The position numbers and the translations under genes were made by a program. From an uncultured Polaribacter sp. (GTDB lineage Bacteria > Bacteroidota > Bacteroidia > Flavobacteriales > Flavobacteriaceae), in NCBI GenBank assembly GCA_943846595.1, contig OX044355.1, positions 558,001-622,000 of the forward strand: a stretch of 64,000 nucleotides of DNA, in the 5' to 3' direction. The notes under the pieces were generated by a model. The model had not been told where the DNA came from. It worked only from the letters and a program-made list of their open reading frames with translations, and did not search any database. The first letter of the stretch is position 1, and the number at the start of each line of letters is the position of its first letter. Below, in pieces: positions 1 through 8,721 of the stretch.

Positions 1-29
1 ACTTCTTTTGTAGTCTATAAATAGAGTTT

Positions 30-602
30 ATGAAGCGTCTGGTTATTTTTGCTTCTGGTTCGGGATCGAATGCAGAAAACATTATACAATTTTTTAATCA
101 ATCCAAAACGGCAAAGGTTACACAAATATTGTGTAACAACAAAGATGCCAGGGTTTTTGATCGATGTGAACGGCTAAACATACCGGCTTCATTAATTGAT
201 AAAGACGTTTTTATAAAAGACGATACGGTGCTTCATTTTCTGCAACAAGAGGCAGATTTTATCATTTTAGCAGGGTTTTTATGGAAAATTCCAGCAAAAA
301 TCGTGGCAGCATTTCCAAATAAAATTATCAATATTCATCCTGCATTGCTCCCAAAATATGGTGGCAAAGGAATGTATGGCATGCATATTCACAAAGCTGT
401 AAAACAGCACAACGAAACAGAAACAGGAATTACAATTCATTATGTGAATGAAAATTATGATGAAGGGGCTATTATTTTTCAAGAAAAAACAGCCGTTTCT
501 AAAGAAGATTCTCCCGAAATGATTGCTGAAAAAATTCATGTGTTAGAACAGCGCTATTTCCCAAGAGTTATTGAAAGTGTAATATTAGACGTAAATGAGT
601 AA
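30..602 (+). CDS. purN: Phosphoribosylglycinamide formyltransferase PurN
   Basis: Transfers a formyl group from 10-formyl-tetrahydrofolate to glycinamide ribonucleotide in de novo purine synthesis, in the cytosol. The 190-residue protein has the family's usual length and opens with the typical FASGSGSNAENI segment. The active-site block NIHPALLPKYGGKGMYG is present, with its Asn and His, and the conserved Asp lies in NYDEGAIIFQ. The ATG at 30 gives the expected N-terminus. Its last 8 bases overlap the next gene, so the two are probably co-transcribed. Identification is secure. Confidence 0.96.
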   Translation: MKRLVIFASGSGSNAENIIQFFNQSKTAKVTQILCNNKDARVFDRCERLNIPASLIDKDVFIKDDTVLHFLQQEADFIILAGFLWKIPAKIVAAFPNKIINIHPALLPKYGGKGMYGMHIHKAVKQHNETETGITIHYVNENYDEGAIIFQEKTAVSKEDSPEMIAEKIHVLEQRYFPRVIESVILDVNE

Positions 603-1230
603 AAAAAAGTTTTATGTAGTTTGGAATGGGCGAAAAAAAGGAATTTATACTTCCTGGAATGTCTGCAAGAAACAAGTTGACGGTTTTGAAGCCGCGCAAT
701 ACAAATCTTTTGCAAGCTTAGACGAAGCCGAAATCGCTTTTTCTAAAAAATATGAAAACTACAAAGGGAAAACCATCTCAAAACCGACATTAAGTGCTTC
801 TGAAAAAGCAGCGATTGGATCACCAAACTTAGAAAGTATTTCGGTAGATGCCGCATGCTCTGGAAATCCCGGTAAAATGGAATATAGGGGGGTGCTTACA
901 CATAACAAAAAACAACTTTTCCTAAAAGGACCTTACCCGAATGGAACCAATAATATTGGCGAATTTTTAGCATTGGTTCACGGAATCGCATTGTTAAAGA
1001 GTAAAAACAAAGAGTCCATTCCTATTTATTCCGATTCTAGAACGGCAATGAGTTGGGTAAAACAAAAAAAATGCAAAACAAATCTTCATTTTGACGCTTC
1101 CAATGAAGACTTGTTAGTCCTTATTAAAAGAGCAGAAAACTGGTTGAAAGAAAACACTTTTAAAAACCCTATTCTAAAATGGGAAACTAAAGCATGGGGA
1201 GAAATTCCAGCAGATTTTGGTAGAAAGTAA
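595..1230 (+). CDS. rnhA: Viroplasmin-type ribonuclease H
   Basis: Predicted to cut the RNA strand of RNA-DNA hybrids. The N-terminus (about residues 4-48, KFYVVWNGRKKGIYTSW) is the viroplasmin/hybrid-binding domain found at the start of RNase H1. The catalytic domain follows from about residue 80. All four acidic residues appear intact: Asp in SVDAACSGNPG, Glu in IGEFLALVHG, Asp in IYSDSRTAM and a C-terminal Asp in PADFGRK. This domain pairing is common in Bacteroidota. The start overlaps the end of purN by 8 bases. The symbol follows the usual usage for this family. Confidence 0.9.
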   Translation: MSKKKFYVVWNGRKKGIYTSWNVCKKQVDGFEAAQYKSFASLDEAEIAFSKKYENYKGKTISKPTLSASEKAAIGSPNLESISVDAACSGNPGKMEYRGVLTHNKKQLFLKGPYPNGTNNIGEFLALVHGIALLKSKNKESIPIYSDSRTAMSWVKQKKCKTNLHFDASNEDLLVLIKRAENWLKENTFKNPILKWETKAWGEIPADFGRK

Positions 1231-1245
1231 ACATTAATTTTTTCT

Positions 1246-1253
1246 TACCTTTG
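1246..1253 (+). promoter_or_regulatory. -7 promoter box of the FG-GAP/ASPIC gene
   Basis: TACCTTTG matches the Bacteroidota sigma-A -7 consensus TAnnTTTG. It lies in the gap after the RNase H gene, 25 nt before the ATG at 1279. Confidence 0.6.
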
Positions 1254-1278
1254 AATTTATCAATTATGCTACACATAC

Positions 1279-4200
1279 ATGTCAATCCCTAAACGCTTTA
1301 TCTATTCATTCTTTTTACTGCTGTTCTGCATTCGTTGTAACAAAGCAATAAAGACGCCAAAGCAAAACTATCTTCTTAATAAACTCTCTGAGAAAGCAAC
1401 GGGTGTTGACTTTAAAAACACGCTTATAGAAGATGCTGCACACAGTATTATTAATTATATCTACTTTTATAACGGAGGCGGTGTAAGTGCTGGTGACATT
1501 AATAATGATGGTTTGGTAGACCTTTATTTTGTATCAAATCAAGGCGAAAACAAGCTTTACCTCAACAAGGGGAACTTACAATTTGAAGACATTTCAGAGA
1601 AAGCAAATATCGACAGCGCTTCCGATTGGAATACTGGAGTGACCATGGTAGATATTAATAACGATGGTTTCTTAGATATTTATGTCTGTGCAGTTTCTGG
1701 ACTCTTAGATTTTGAAGGCAAAAACGAACTTTTTATCAATAATGGTGATGCTACTTTTACAGAAAGTGCTCGCGAATATGGCCTCGATTTTTCTGGATAT
1801 GCAACTCAGGCATACTTTTTTGATTTTGACAAAGACAACGACTTAGATGTCTATATTGTAAACCATGCAACACATACTGTTACTTCTCTCGGAAAAGCAG
1901 CCTTAAGAAATAATCGAGTCCCGTTGGTCGGCGATGTTTTGCTAGAAAACAAAAAAGGAAAGTTTACTGATATTAGTGAAAAAGCACAAATTTATGGTGG
2001 AGTAAACGGATATGGTCTGAGTGCCTCTATTGCAGATTTTAACAACGATGGATGGGACGATATCTATGTTTGTAATGACTTTCATGAAGATGATTATTAT
2101 TACATCAACAATCAAGACGGTACTTTTAGAGAAGAATTAAAAGCGTCTTTTTCTACCCTATCCCGATTCTCAATGGGGAGTGATGTTGCCGATATTAATG
2201 GAGATGGCTTTCAAGATTTGATCACTTTAGACATGCTCCCCAATGACGAGCGTGTGCTAAAAGAAACGGAGGGGGATGACGCCATGTACAATATGCAAGA
2301 AAAACTAAGAAAGCAAGGGTACAAAGATCAATACTCTAGAAACATGCTTCAAATAAACGAAAAAGGTGGCTATTTTTATGAAACAGCTTTGTTAAATAAT
2401 GTGGCTGATACAGATTGGAGTTGGGCGCCGCTATTTGCTGATTTCGACAATGATGGGCACCAAGATTTGTTCATTAGTAATGGAATTAATAGAAGACCAA
2501 ACGGCTTAGATTTTAAAAACTATATTTCAAATACCTTCAAACAAAAAAATGAAGCGGAGAGTTTAAAATGGCTTTATGAGTCTATTAATAAAATGCCTTC
2601 TGGAAAGGTTTCCAATGAAATTTATCGCGGAAATTCAAACCAATTTACAAAGAAAACTGGAGATTGGATAGAAGAAAAACGCTCGCTTTCTAACGGGGCG
2701 ATTTATGTAGATTTAGATTTGGATGGCGATTTGGATATTGTAACCAATAACCTAAATGAATTTGCCGGAGTTTATGAAAATACAACCAACGGCAAAAAGA
2801 ACGCTATTAGTTTGCGTTTTAGCTATAAAGAAGGGAACCAAAACGGAATGGGGACAAAGGCTATTTTATACAGCAAAGGAAAAAGTCAATTCAAACAATT
2901 ATTTTCTTCAAGAGGGTTTATTTCATCTGTAGCACCACAAATTCATTTTGGACTAGATACAGTCTCAAAAGTAGATTCAATTGCAATTATTTGGCCAGAC
3001 AATACCATTCAGAAAATTAGCAAACTTCCCCTGAACAAAACCGTATTGGTGCGCTATGACCCCAACAACCCTTCTTTTATTTATTCAGAAAATAAAAACA
3101 CCATTTTTAAAGCATCTAAAAGCATCTCTTTTAAACACAAGGAAGATGGTTATTACGATTTTAACAACGAAAAACTCATTCCTTATCAAGTTTCAAAACT
3201 AGGCCCTGCAGTTGCTGTAGGGGATGTGGATGGAAATGGTTTTGAGGATGTGTATTTAGGAAATGGATCTGGAAATGCTGCCGAATTGTATTTAAATAAT
3301 GGAAATTCTTTCCAGAAAAGTTTGCAAAAACAATTTGAAAAAGATGCCGATTATGAAGACAATGACGCTGTGTTTTTTGATGCTGATAATGACGGTGATC
3401 TTGACTTATATGTTGCAACAGGAATTCATAAAACAAGAAACAGAAGGTTGGAAGTAGACCGTTTGTACCTCAACCAAAAAGGAAGCTTTATAAAATCCAG
3501 TAATCAAACCCTATTAAATCCTTTGAATACTTCCTGTGTTGCCGCTTATGATTACGACAGTGATGGGGATGTAGATTTGTTTATTGGTAATCTTTCAAAT
3601 CCAAAAAGTTTTGGTGCCAATGTAAATTCGGCCATACTGGTCAATGATGGTACAGGAAATTTTACTGCAGATTTTGATTTTCGATTGAATGCAAAAGTTA
3701 CCGATGCAAGCTGGGTAGATATTAATGGTGACAATCAAAAAGATTTATTAGTCGCAACAGAATGGGGAACTCCTCAGGTTTTTATCAATAAAAAGGGAAA
3801 ATTATCATTGTTAGAAATTCCTAAAAACTTAACAGGTTTGTGGCAATCGATTACTGCTTTTGATATTGACAAGGACGGTGACAATGATATTTTGTTGGGG
3901 AATTGGGGATTGAACACAAAGTTTAAGGCCTCTGTAGAAAATCCACTCCGATTGTATTATGGTGATTTTGATGCCAATAATAAAAAAGAAACCGTACTCA
4001 CCTATTCAAAAAAAGGAAAAGAATATCCTGTAAATTCAAAAAATGAATTGGCTGCACAAATGAACCGTATTAGCACCCAATTTGTAACCCACAAAAACTA
4101 TGCATTAAAAACAGTCAATGAAGTACTAACGCAAGATGCTGTAAACAAAGCCACAAAATTTACCGTAAATACCCTCGCATCTGGCTATCTCGAAAATAAC

Positions 4201-4527
4201 AATGGCACTTTTTCCGTCTTTAAACAGTTTCCTAAAGAATTGCAGGCAGCACCAATTACAAACTTCAATCAGCTGCATTTTAAAAATAAAGATGCGCTTA
4301 TTGTCTCTGGAAATTCACTGCGCGTAAACACCTATCACGGAGGGTATACTTCGTTAAAAGGAGTCTTATTAAACTCCATTTCGGAATATCAATTTGTATC
4401 CGATTTCGGAATTAGGCCTTTTAATGAACAAGTGAAATCGGTAAAAATAGTCGAAATGAAAAATGAAAAAAGACTCCTGGTGGTTTCCAATAATGACTCA
4501 TTACAATCCTATTCTTTTAAAAAGTAA
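1279..4527 (+). CDS. FG-GAP/VCBS-repeat lipoprotein with ASPIC/UnbV domain
   Basis: A large (1082 aa) predicted surface or periplasmic lipoprotein. The N-terminus has a hydrophobic stretch followed by Cys20, a weak lipobox. Repeated calcium-binding-type FG-GAP motifs of the form D-x-N/D-x-D-G run from about residue 72 to 900, for example DINNDGFLDIY and DFDKDNDLDVY. An ASPIC/UnbV-like domain sits around residues 510-600, with the IAIIWPDNTIQ block. Such proteins in Bacteroidota often accompany SusC/SusD glycan-uptake genes, but none is adjacent here. The substrate and exact role are unknown. The family call is firm. Confidence 0.88.
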   Translation: MSIPKRFIYSFFLLLFCIRCNKAIKTPKQNYLLNKLSEKATGVDFKNTLIEDAAHSIINYIYFYNGGGVSAGDINNDGLVDLYFVSNQGENKLYLNKGNLQFEDISEKANIDSASDWNTGVTMVDINNDGFLDIYVCAVSGLLDFEGKNELFINNGDATFTESAREYGLDFSGYATQAYFFDFDKDNDLDVYIVNHATHTVTSLGKAALRNNRVPLVGDVLLENKKGKFTDISEKAQIYGGVNGYGLSASIADFNNDGWDDIYVCNDFHEDDYYYINNQDGTFREELKASFSTLSRFSMGSDVADINGDGFQDLITLDMLPNDERVLKETEGDDAMYNMQEKLRKQGYKDQYSRNMLQINEKGGYFYETALLNNVADTDWSWAPLFADFDNDGHQDLFISNGINRRPNGLDFKNYISNTFKQKNEAESLKWLYESINKMPSGKVSNEIYRGNSNQFTKKTGDWIEEKRSLSNGAIYVDLDLDGDLDIVTNNLNEFAGVYENTTNGKKNAISLRFSYKEGNQNGMGTKAILYSKGKSQFKQLFSSRGFISSVAPQIHFGLDTVSKVDSIAIIWPDNTIQKISKLPLNKTVLVRYDPNNPSFIYSENKNTIFKASKSISFKHKEDGYYDFNNEKLIPYQVSKLGPAVAVGDVDGNGFEDVYLGNGSGNAAELYLNNGNSFQKSLQKQFEKDADYEDNDAVFFDADNDGDLDLYVATGIHKTRNRRLEVDRLYLNQKGSFIKSSNQTLLNPLNTSCVAAYDYDSDGDVDLFIGNLSNPKSFGANVNSAILVNDGTGNFTADFDFRLNAKVTDASWVDINGDNQKDLLVATEWGTPQVFINKKGKLSLLEIPKNLTGLWQSITAFDIDKDGDNDILLGNWGLNTKFKASVENPLRLYYGDFDANNKKETVLTYSKKGKEYPVNSKNELAAQMNRISTQFVTHKNYALKTVNEVLTQDAVNKATKFTVNTLASGYLENNNGTFSVFKQFPKELQAAPITNFNQLHFKNKDALIVSGNSLRVNTYHGGYTSLKGVLLNSISEYQFVSDFGIRPFNEQVKSVKIVEMKNEKRLLVVSNNDSLQSYSFKK

Positions 4528-4545
4528 AGGGATTGCATCGCTGTT

Positions 4546-4893
4546 TTATATCAATATTTTTTTTCCTTTACTAAAGACTCTATCACTGTAGAAATATTCA
4601 AAAACAGTAGGTCTAACTCCAACTTCCTTAATAGTGAGTACTTGAAGACAAGATGCACTTATTTCGTTGAAGTAAATACTATACTCAGAAGGAAGTATTT
4701 GAATAAAAATCTTATTATTGGTATCTAATAATACTTTCTTTTTAGATTTTTTAGAGGTTTTTTTATGAGTGGTATTTTTCCATGTAAAAAGTCCTAAAAG
4801 GGTGATTTTATCAACGGTATCTCGCTCAAAAGAATCAAGCCATTTCACCATTAAATCGGAAAGAAATCCGGGAAAATTTTTAGCATCTCCCAT
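4546..4893 (-). CDS. Unrecognised small protein
   Basis: I do not recognise this 115-residue protein. It has no signal peptide or membrane segment. A Lys/Ser/Thr-rich stretch (about residues 45-54, THKKTSKKSKKK) separates an alpha-looking N-terminal part from a C-terminal part rich in beta-branched and aromatic residues. It is convergent with the FG-GAP gene, with only 18 bases between them, and no -7 box was found upstream. The reading frame is open and the composition is protein-like, so it is probably real, but no function can be assigned. Confidence 0.6.
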   Translation of the reverse strand: MGDAKNFPGFLSDLMVKWLDSFERDTVDKITLLGLFTWKNTTHKKTSKKSKKKVLLDTNNKIFIQILPSEYSIYFNEISASCLQVLTIKEVGVRPTVFEYFYSDRVFSKGKKILI

Positions 4894-5067
4894 ACATTTC
4901 TTTTGTATTAAAAACCTCTAAATATATCTTGTCTGTCAATGAATTTTTTTTAATAATTCAAAACAAAACTAATTCTTTTTTAATAAAAGATAGACCATAT
5001 TTAGCCCATTTCGAGACTTGCTACAAAAACAAATCATTGATTTACAGTATTTAAAATTTATAAAAAA

Positions 5068-5104
5068 TAAAAAAACCAAAAAGATAGTCATTTTTGGTTT
5101 TTTT
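5068..5104 (-). terminator. Terminator downstream of sdhB
   Basis: AAAAACCAAAAA and TTTTTGGTTTTT form a stem with an 8-nt loop, flanked by A and T runs, so it could act in either direction. It lies just beyond the sdhB stop codon and probably ends the sdhCAB transcript. Confidence 0.7.
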
Positions 5105-5142
5105 ATGATTTCAACAAAAGTTAAAAGATTCAATTCTAAAAA

Positions 5143-5883
5143 TTAAATAGAAGCTTTCATCAACTCTCTATTCATTCTTGCTATGTTGTCTAAAGAAATT
5201 CCTTTGGGGCACTCTACTTCACAAGCACCTGTATTGGTACAGTTTCCAAAACCTTCTAAGTCCATTTGCGCCACCATGTTTTTCACACGATCTGCCGCTT
5301 CTACTTGTCCTTGTGGTAACAATGCATATTGCGATACTTTAGCCCCTACAAATAACATGGCAGAAGAGTTTTTACAAGTTGCTACACAAGCACCACAACC
5401 AATACAAGTTGCTGCATCCATCGCTTGATCTGCAGCTTGTTTCGCAATTGGAATTGAGTTCGCGTCTTGGGTATTTCCTGAAGTATTTACAGAAATATAC
5501 CCTCCTGAATGTTGAATTCTATCAAATGCCGAACGGTCTACTACTAAATCTTTAATCACAGGAAAAGCAGCAGCTCTAAAAGGCTCTATGGTAATCGTAT
5601 CTCCATCTTTAAACATACGCATATGCAACTGACAGGTTGTTACGCCTCTGTCTGGACCATGTGCCTCTCCGTTAATATACATAGAACACATTCCACAAAT
5701 TCCTTCTCTACAATCATGATCAAAAGCAACAGGCTCTTCCCCTGCATTTACCAACTGCTCGTTCAACACGTCCATCATTTCTAAAAAAGACATGTGCTCT
5801 GAAATCTCAGTCACTTTATAATCCACCATTTGACCCTTTGAGTTTGAGTCTTTTTGTCTCCAAATTTTAAGTGTTAAATTCAT
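5143..5883 (-). CDS. sdhB: Succinate dehydrogenase/fumarate reductase iron-sulfur subunit
   Basis: Carries electrons from the flavin of SdhA to quinone through three Fe-S clusters. All cluster ligands are visible: CREGICGMC plus a later Cys in TTCQLHM for the [2Fe-2S] cluster, and [13 protein letters not shown] and [14 protein letters not shown] for the C-terminal ferredoxin-like clusters. The length of 246 aa is normal for the B-type enzyme. It is the last gene of sdhC-sdhA-sdhB, starting 10 bases after sdhA, and is followed by a hairpin terminator. Confidence 0.96.
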   Translation of the reverse strand: MNLTLKIWRQKDSNSKGQMVDYKVTEISEHMSFLEMMDVLNEQLVNAGEEPVAFDHDCREGICGMCSMYINGEAHGPDRGVTTCQLHMRMFKDGDTITIEPFRAAAFPVIKDLVVDRSAFDRIQHSGGYISVNTSGNTQDANSIPIAKQAADQAMDAATCIGCGACVATCKNSSAMLFVGAKVSQYALLPQGQVEAADRVKNMVAQMDLEGFGNCTNTGACEVECPKGISLDNIARMNRELMKASI

Positions 5884-5893
5884 TCTATCTTTT

Positions 5894-7891
5894 TTATTTA
5901 TAACTTCTTTCTTTAACTTCTATATTCTCGTACACCAGTGCTTCTTTATGTAAAACAGCATCTTTTGGTTCTCCTTTATATTCCCAAGCAGAAACAAATT
6001 GAAATTCTTTCATTCGCTTTGCTTCTCCGTCTTCAGTTTGGTGCTCTTCTCTAAAGTGTCCTCCAGCAGATTCTTCTCTCACTAAAGCATCTTTTGCAAA
6101 CAATTCTCCCAATTCTAAGAAATCTGCTACTCTTCCCGCCTTGGCTAATTGTTCGTTATATTCTGTTGCCGTACCTGGAACAATAACATTTTCCCAGAAG
6201 TCTTTTCTTAAAGCAGATATTTCTTCAATCGCTTCTTCTAAACCTTCTTTGTTTCTAGACATTCCACATTTATCCCACATAATTTTTCCTAATTTCTTGT
6301 GGTAATAATCTACAGAATGAGTTCCTTTATTATTCACAAAAAACGCAATTCTTTCAGAAACTTCTTTTTCTGCTACATCAAACTCTGGAGTATCTGTTGA
6401 AATTTTTCCGGTACGAATATCGTCTGACAAATAATCTCCAATCGTATATGGCAATACGAAATAACCATCTGCCAAACCTTGCATTAATGCAGAAGCACCC
6501 AATCTGTTTGCGCCATGATCAGAGAAATTTGCTTCTCCAATTGCATAACATCCCGGTATGGTGGTCATCAAATTATAATCTACCCAAACACCACCCATGG
6601 TATAGTGTACTGCCGGATAAATCATCATTGGAGTTTCGTATGGATTCTCATCGACAATTTTCTCATACATCTGAAATAGGTTTCCATATTTCGCACGTAC
6701 AATTTCTTGTCCTAATTCTTTAATTTTTGCCGCCGATGGGTTTGTGATCCCTTGAATCTTCGCTTGTTCTGAACCATAACGTTCAAAAGAAGCAGCAAAA
6801 TCTAAATACACGGCTTCTCCAGTTGCGTTTACACCAAAACCTGCGTCACAACGTTCTTTTGCAGCTCTAGAAGCTACATCACGCGGTACCAAATTTCCAA
6901 AAGCAGGATATCTTCTTTCTAGATAATAATCTCTTTGATCTTCTGATAATTGAGTAGGTTTTAATTTTCCTTCACGAATGGCTGTAACATCTTCTAAGTT
7001 CTTAGGAACCCAAATACGCCCATCATTCCGCAAAGACTCAGACATCAAGGTTAATTTTGATTGATAATCTCCTGAGCGTGGAATACAGGTTGGATGAATT
7101 TGCGTATAACAAGGATTTGCGAAGTACGCTCCTTTTTTATGCACTTTCCATCCTGCAGTCACATTCGATCCCATGGCATTGGTGGACAAGAAATAAACAT
7201 TTCCATATCCTCCAGAAGCAATCACTACTGCATGTGCAGCATGACGTTCAATTTCTCCAGTGACTAAGTTTCGTGCAATGATTCCTCTTGCTTTTCCATC
7301 AACAACCACTACGTCTAGCATTTCATGACGATTGAACATTTCAATCTTACCACGAGCAATTTGACGGTTCATTGCTGAATAAGCCCCTAGTAGTAACTGT
7401 TGTCCTGTTTGCCCTTTGGCATAAAAAGTTCTAGAAACTAAAACTCCTCCAAAAGATCGGTTGTCCAAAAGACCTCCATAATCACGTGCGAAAGGGACTC
7501 CTTGCGCCACACATTGATCGATAATATTCGCAGAAACTTCTGCCAATCTATAAACGTTTGCTTCACGAGAACGGTAATCTCCTCCTTTTACAGTATCGTA
7601 AAATAATCTGTAGGTAGAATCTCCATCTCCTTGGTAATTTTTTGCTGCATTAATTCCTCCCTGTGCTGCAATAGAATGCGCTCTACGTGGAGAATCTTGG
7701 TACGCAAATGATTTTACATTGTAGCCTAACTCTGCTAAGGTTGCAGAAGCAGACCCTCCTGCCAATCCTGTACCCACGACAATAACATCAATATGACGCT
7801 TGTTGGCAGGGTTTACTAGGTTGATATGATTTTTATAATCTGTCCATTTATCTTTCAATGGACCTTGTGGTACTTTTGAATCTAAAGCCAT
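5894..7891 (-). CDS. sdhA: Succinate dehydrogenase/fumarate reductase flavoprotein subunit
   Basis: Catalytic subunit that oxidises succinate to fumarate in the TCA cycle. The N-terminal FAD-binding motif is [13 protein letters not shown]. The His that links covalently to FAD lies in [11 protein letters not shown] (about residue 70). The substrate-site segment [10 protein letters not shown] and the [17 protein letters not shown] block are present. At 665 aa it has the length of the Bacteroidota B-type enzyme. It starts 12 bases after sdhC in the same operon. Confidence 0.97.
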   Translation of the reverse strand: MALDSKVPQGPLKDKWTDYKNHINLVNPANKRHIDVIVVGTGLAGGSASATLAELGYNVKSFAYQDSPRRAHSIAAQGGINAAKNYQGDGDSTYRLFYDTVKGGDYRSREANVYRLAEVSANIIDQCVAQGVPFARDYGGLLDNRSFGGVLVSRTFYAKGQTGQQLLLGAYSAMNRQIARGKIEMFNRHEMLDVVVVDGKARGIIARNLVTGEIERHAAHAVVIASGGYGNVYFLSTNAMGSNVTAGWKVHKKGAYFANPCYTQIHPTCIPRSGDYQSKLTLMSESLRNDGRIWVPKNLEDVTAIREGKLKPTQLSEDQRDYYLERRYPAFGNLVPRDVASRAAKERCDAGFGVNATGEAVYLDFAASFERYGSEQAKIQGITNPSAAKIKELGQEIVRAKYGNLFQMYEKIVDENPYETPMMIYPAVHYTMGGVWVDYNLMTTIPGCYAIGEANFSDHGANRLGASALMQGLADGYFVLPYTIGDYLSDDIRTGKISTDTPEFDVAEKEVSERIAFFVNNKGTHSVDYYHKKLGKIMWDKCGMSRNKEGLEEAIEEISALRKDFWENVIVPGTATEYNEQLAKAGRVADFLELGELFAKDALVREESAGGHFREEHQTEDGEAKRMKEFQFVSAWEYKGEPKDAVLHKEALVYENIEVKERSYK

Positions 7892-7903
7892 ACTATTTTG
7901 CGA

Positions 7904-8581
7904 TTAATGGTTGAAGTGATGATAAAGGGCAATAAAAATAAATCCTGCTGGAATTATAATTGAATACGCCTTTCCTATATTTTGTGCTGCCTTCTTTCTT
8001 CCTACAGTACCTCCCATCGATTGAAAAGCAGAAGTGAAACCGTGCGCTAAATGCAATCCCAAAAAGACAAAAGCAATAACATAAGCACCTACTCTAATTG
8101 GATTCACAAATTTATGCTTCAATTCTTCATGATAACGAAAACCATCAACACCATCTAGCATTCCAGACCAATCGCCTTGGATAAATTTTGTGTTGATTTC
8201 TGGAAACCAAAAATCAATAAAGTGCAAAACGATAAAGGCCAGAATTGTAATTCCGCTGTAAATCATATTTCTACTGAACCACGTTGAATTTGCTGCACCA
8301 TTGTTCTTCGCATACGATACGCCATTTGCTTTGCTGTTTTTTAGCTCTAGAATAAAACCCATTACAAAGTGAAAAACAACCGCAAAAATTAAAACCGGCT
8401 GTAACGCAAATTGAACAACTGGATTTGTCCCCATAAAGTGAGAAACTTCATTAAAGGTTTCTGGGCTAAAAACCGATAAAATATTAATCGCTAAATGCTG
8501 TAGTAAAAAGAACATTAAAAAAAACGCTGAAAGCGCCATTGCTACTTTTCTTCCAATTGAAGATTTAAAAAATCCAGGCAT
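7904..8581 (-). CDS. sdhC: Succinate dehydrogenase cytochrome b subunit
   Basis: Membrane anchor of the complex, expected to hold two b haems and reduce menaquinone. It shows about five hydrophobic segments, with His residues placed to ligate haem (LLQHLAIN, VVFHFVMG, VLHFIDFW, LHLAHGF). The open frame extends upstream to a TTG at 8608, but the ATG at 8581 gives the conserved start MPGFFKSSIGRK. The TTG start would also overlap the promoter box. The product is 225 aa and it is the first gene of the sdh operon. Confidence 0.94.
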   Translation of the reverse strand: MPGFFKSSIGRKVAMALSAFFLMFFLLQHLAINILSVFSPETFNEVSHFMGTNPVVQFALQPVLIFAVVFHFVMGFILELKNSKANGVSYAKNNGAANSTWFSRNMIYSGITILAFIVLHFIDFWFPEINTKFIQGDWSGMLDGVDGFRYHEELKHKFVNPIRVGAYVIAFVFLGLHLAHGFTSAFQSMGGTVGRKKAAQNIGKAYSIIIPAGFIFIALYHHFNH

Positions 8582-8605
8582 TGTATAATTTATTAAAATT
8601 TCAGG

Positions 8606-8613
8606 CAAAAATA
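8606..8613 (-). promoter_or_regulatory. -7 promoter box of sdhCAB
   Basis: On the minus strand this reads TATTTTTG (TAnnTTTG), 24 nt before the sdhC ATG at 8581. Its position supports 8581 over the upstream TTG as the true start. Confidence 0.6.
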
Positions 8614-8721
8614 CGCCGAAACAAGTCGTAAAACAAAGAATTTACATCGTTTTCGAACCTATTTAGAATTATTTTAAATAATCCTTTTAAACTTCCCTTA
8701 GAAGCCAAGTAGTCCCTTGAA

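Noticed and set aside
279-539. Antisense frame inside purN.
   Set aside because: Unnatural composition and complete overlap with a clearly real gene.
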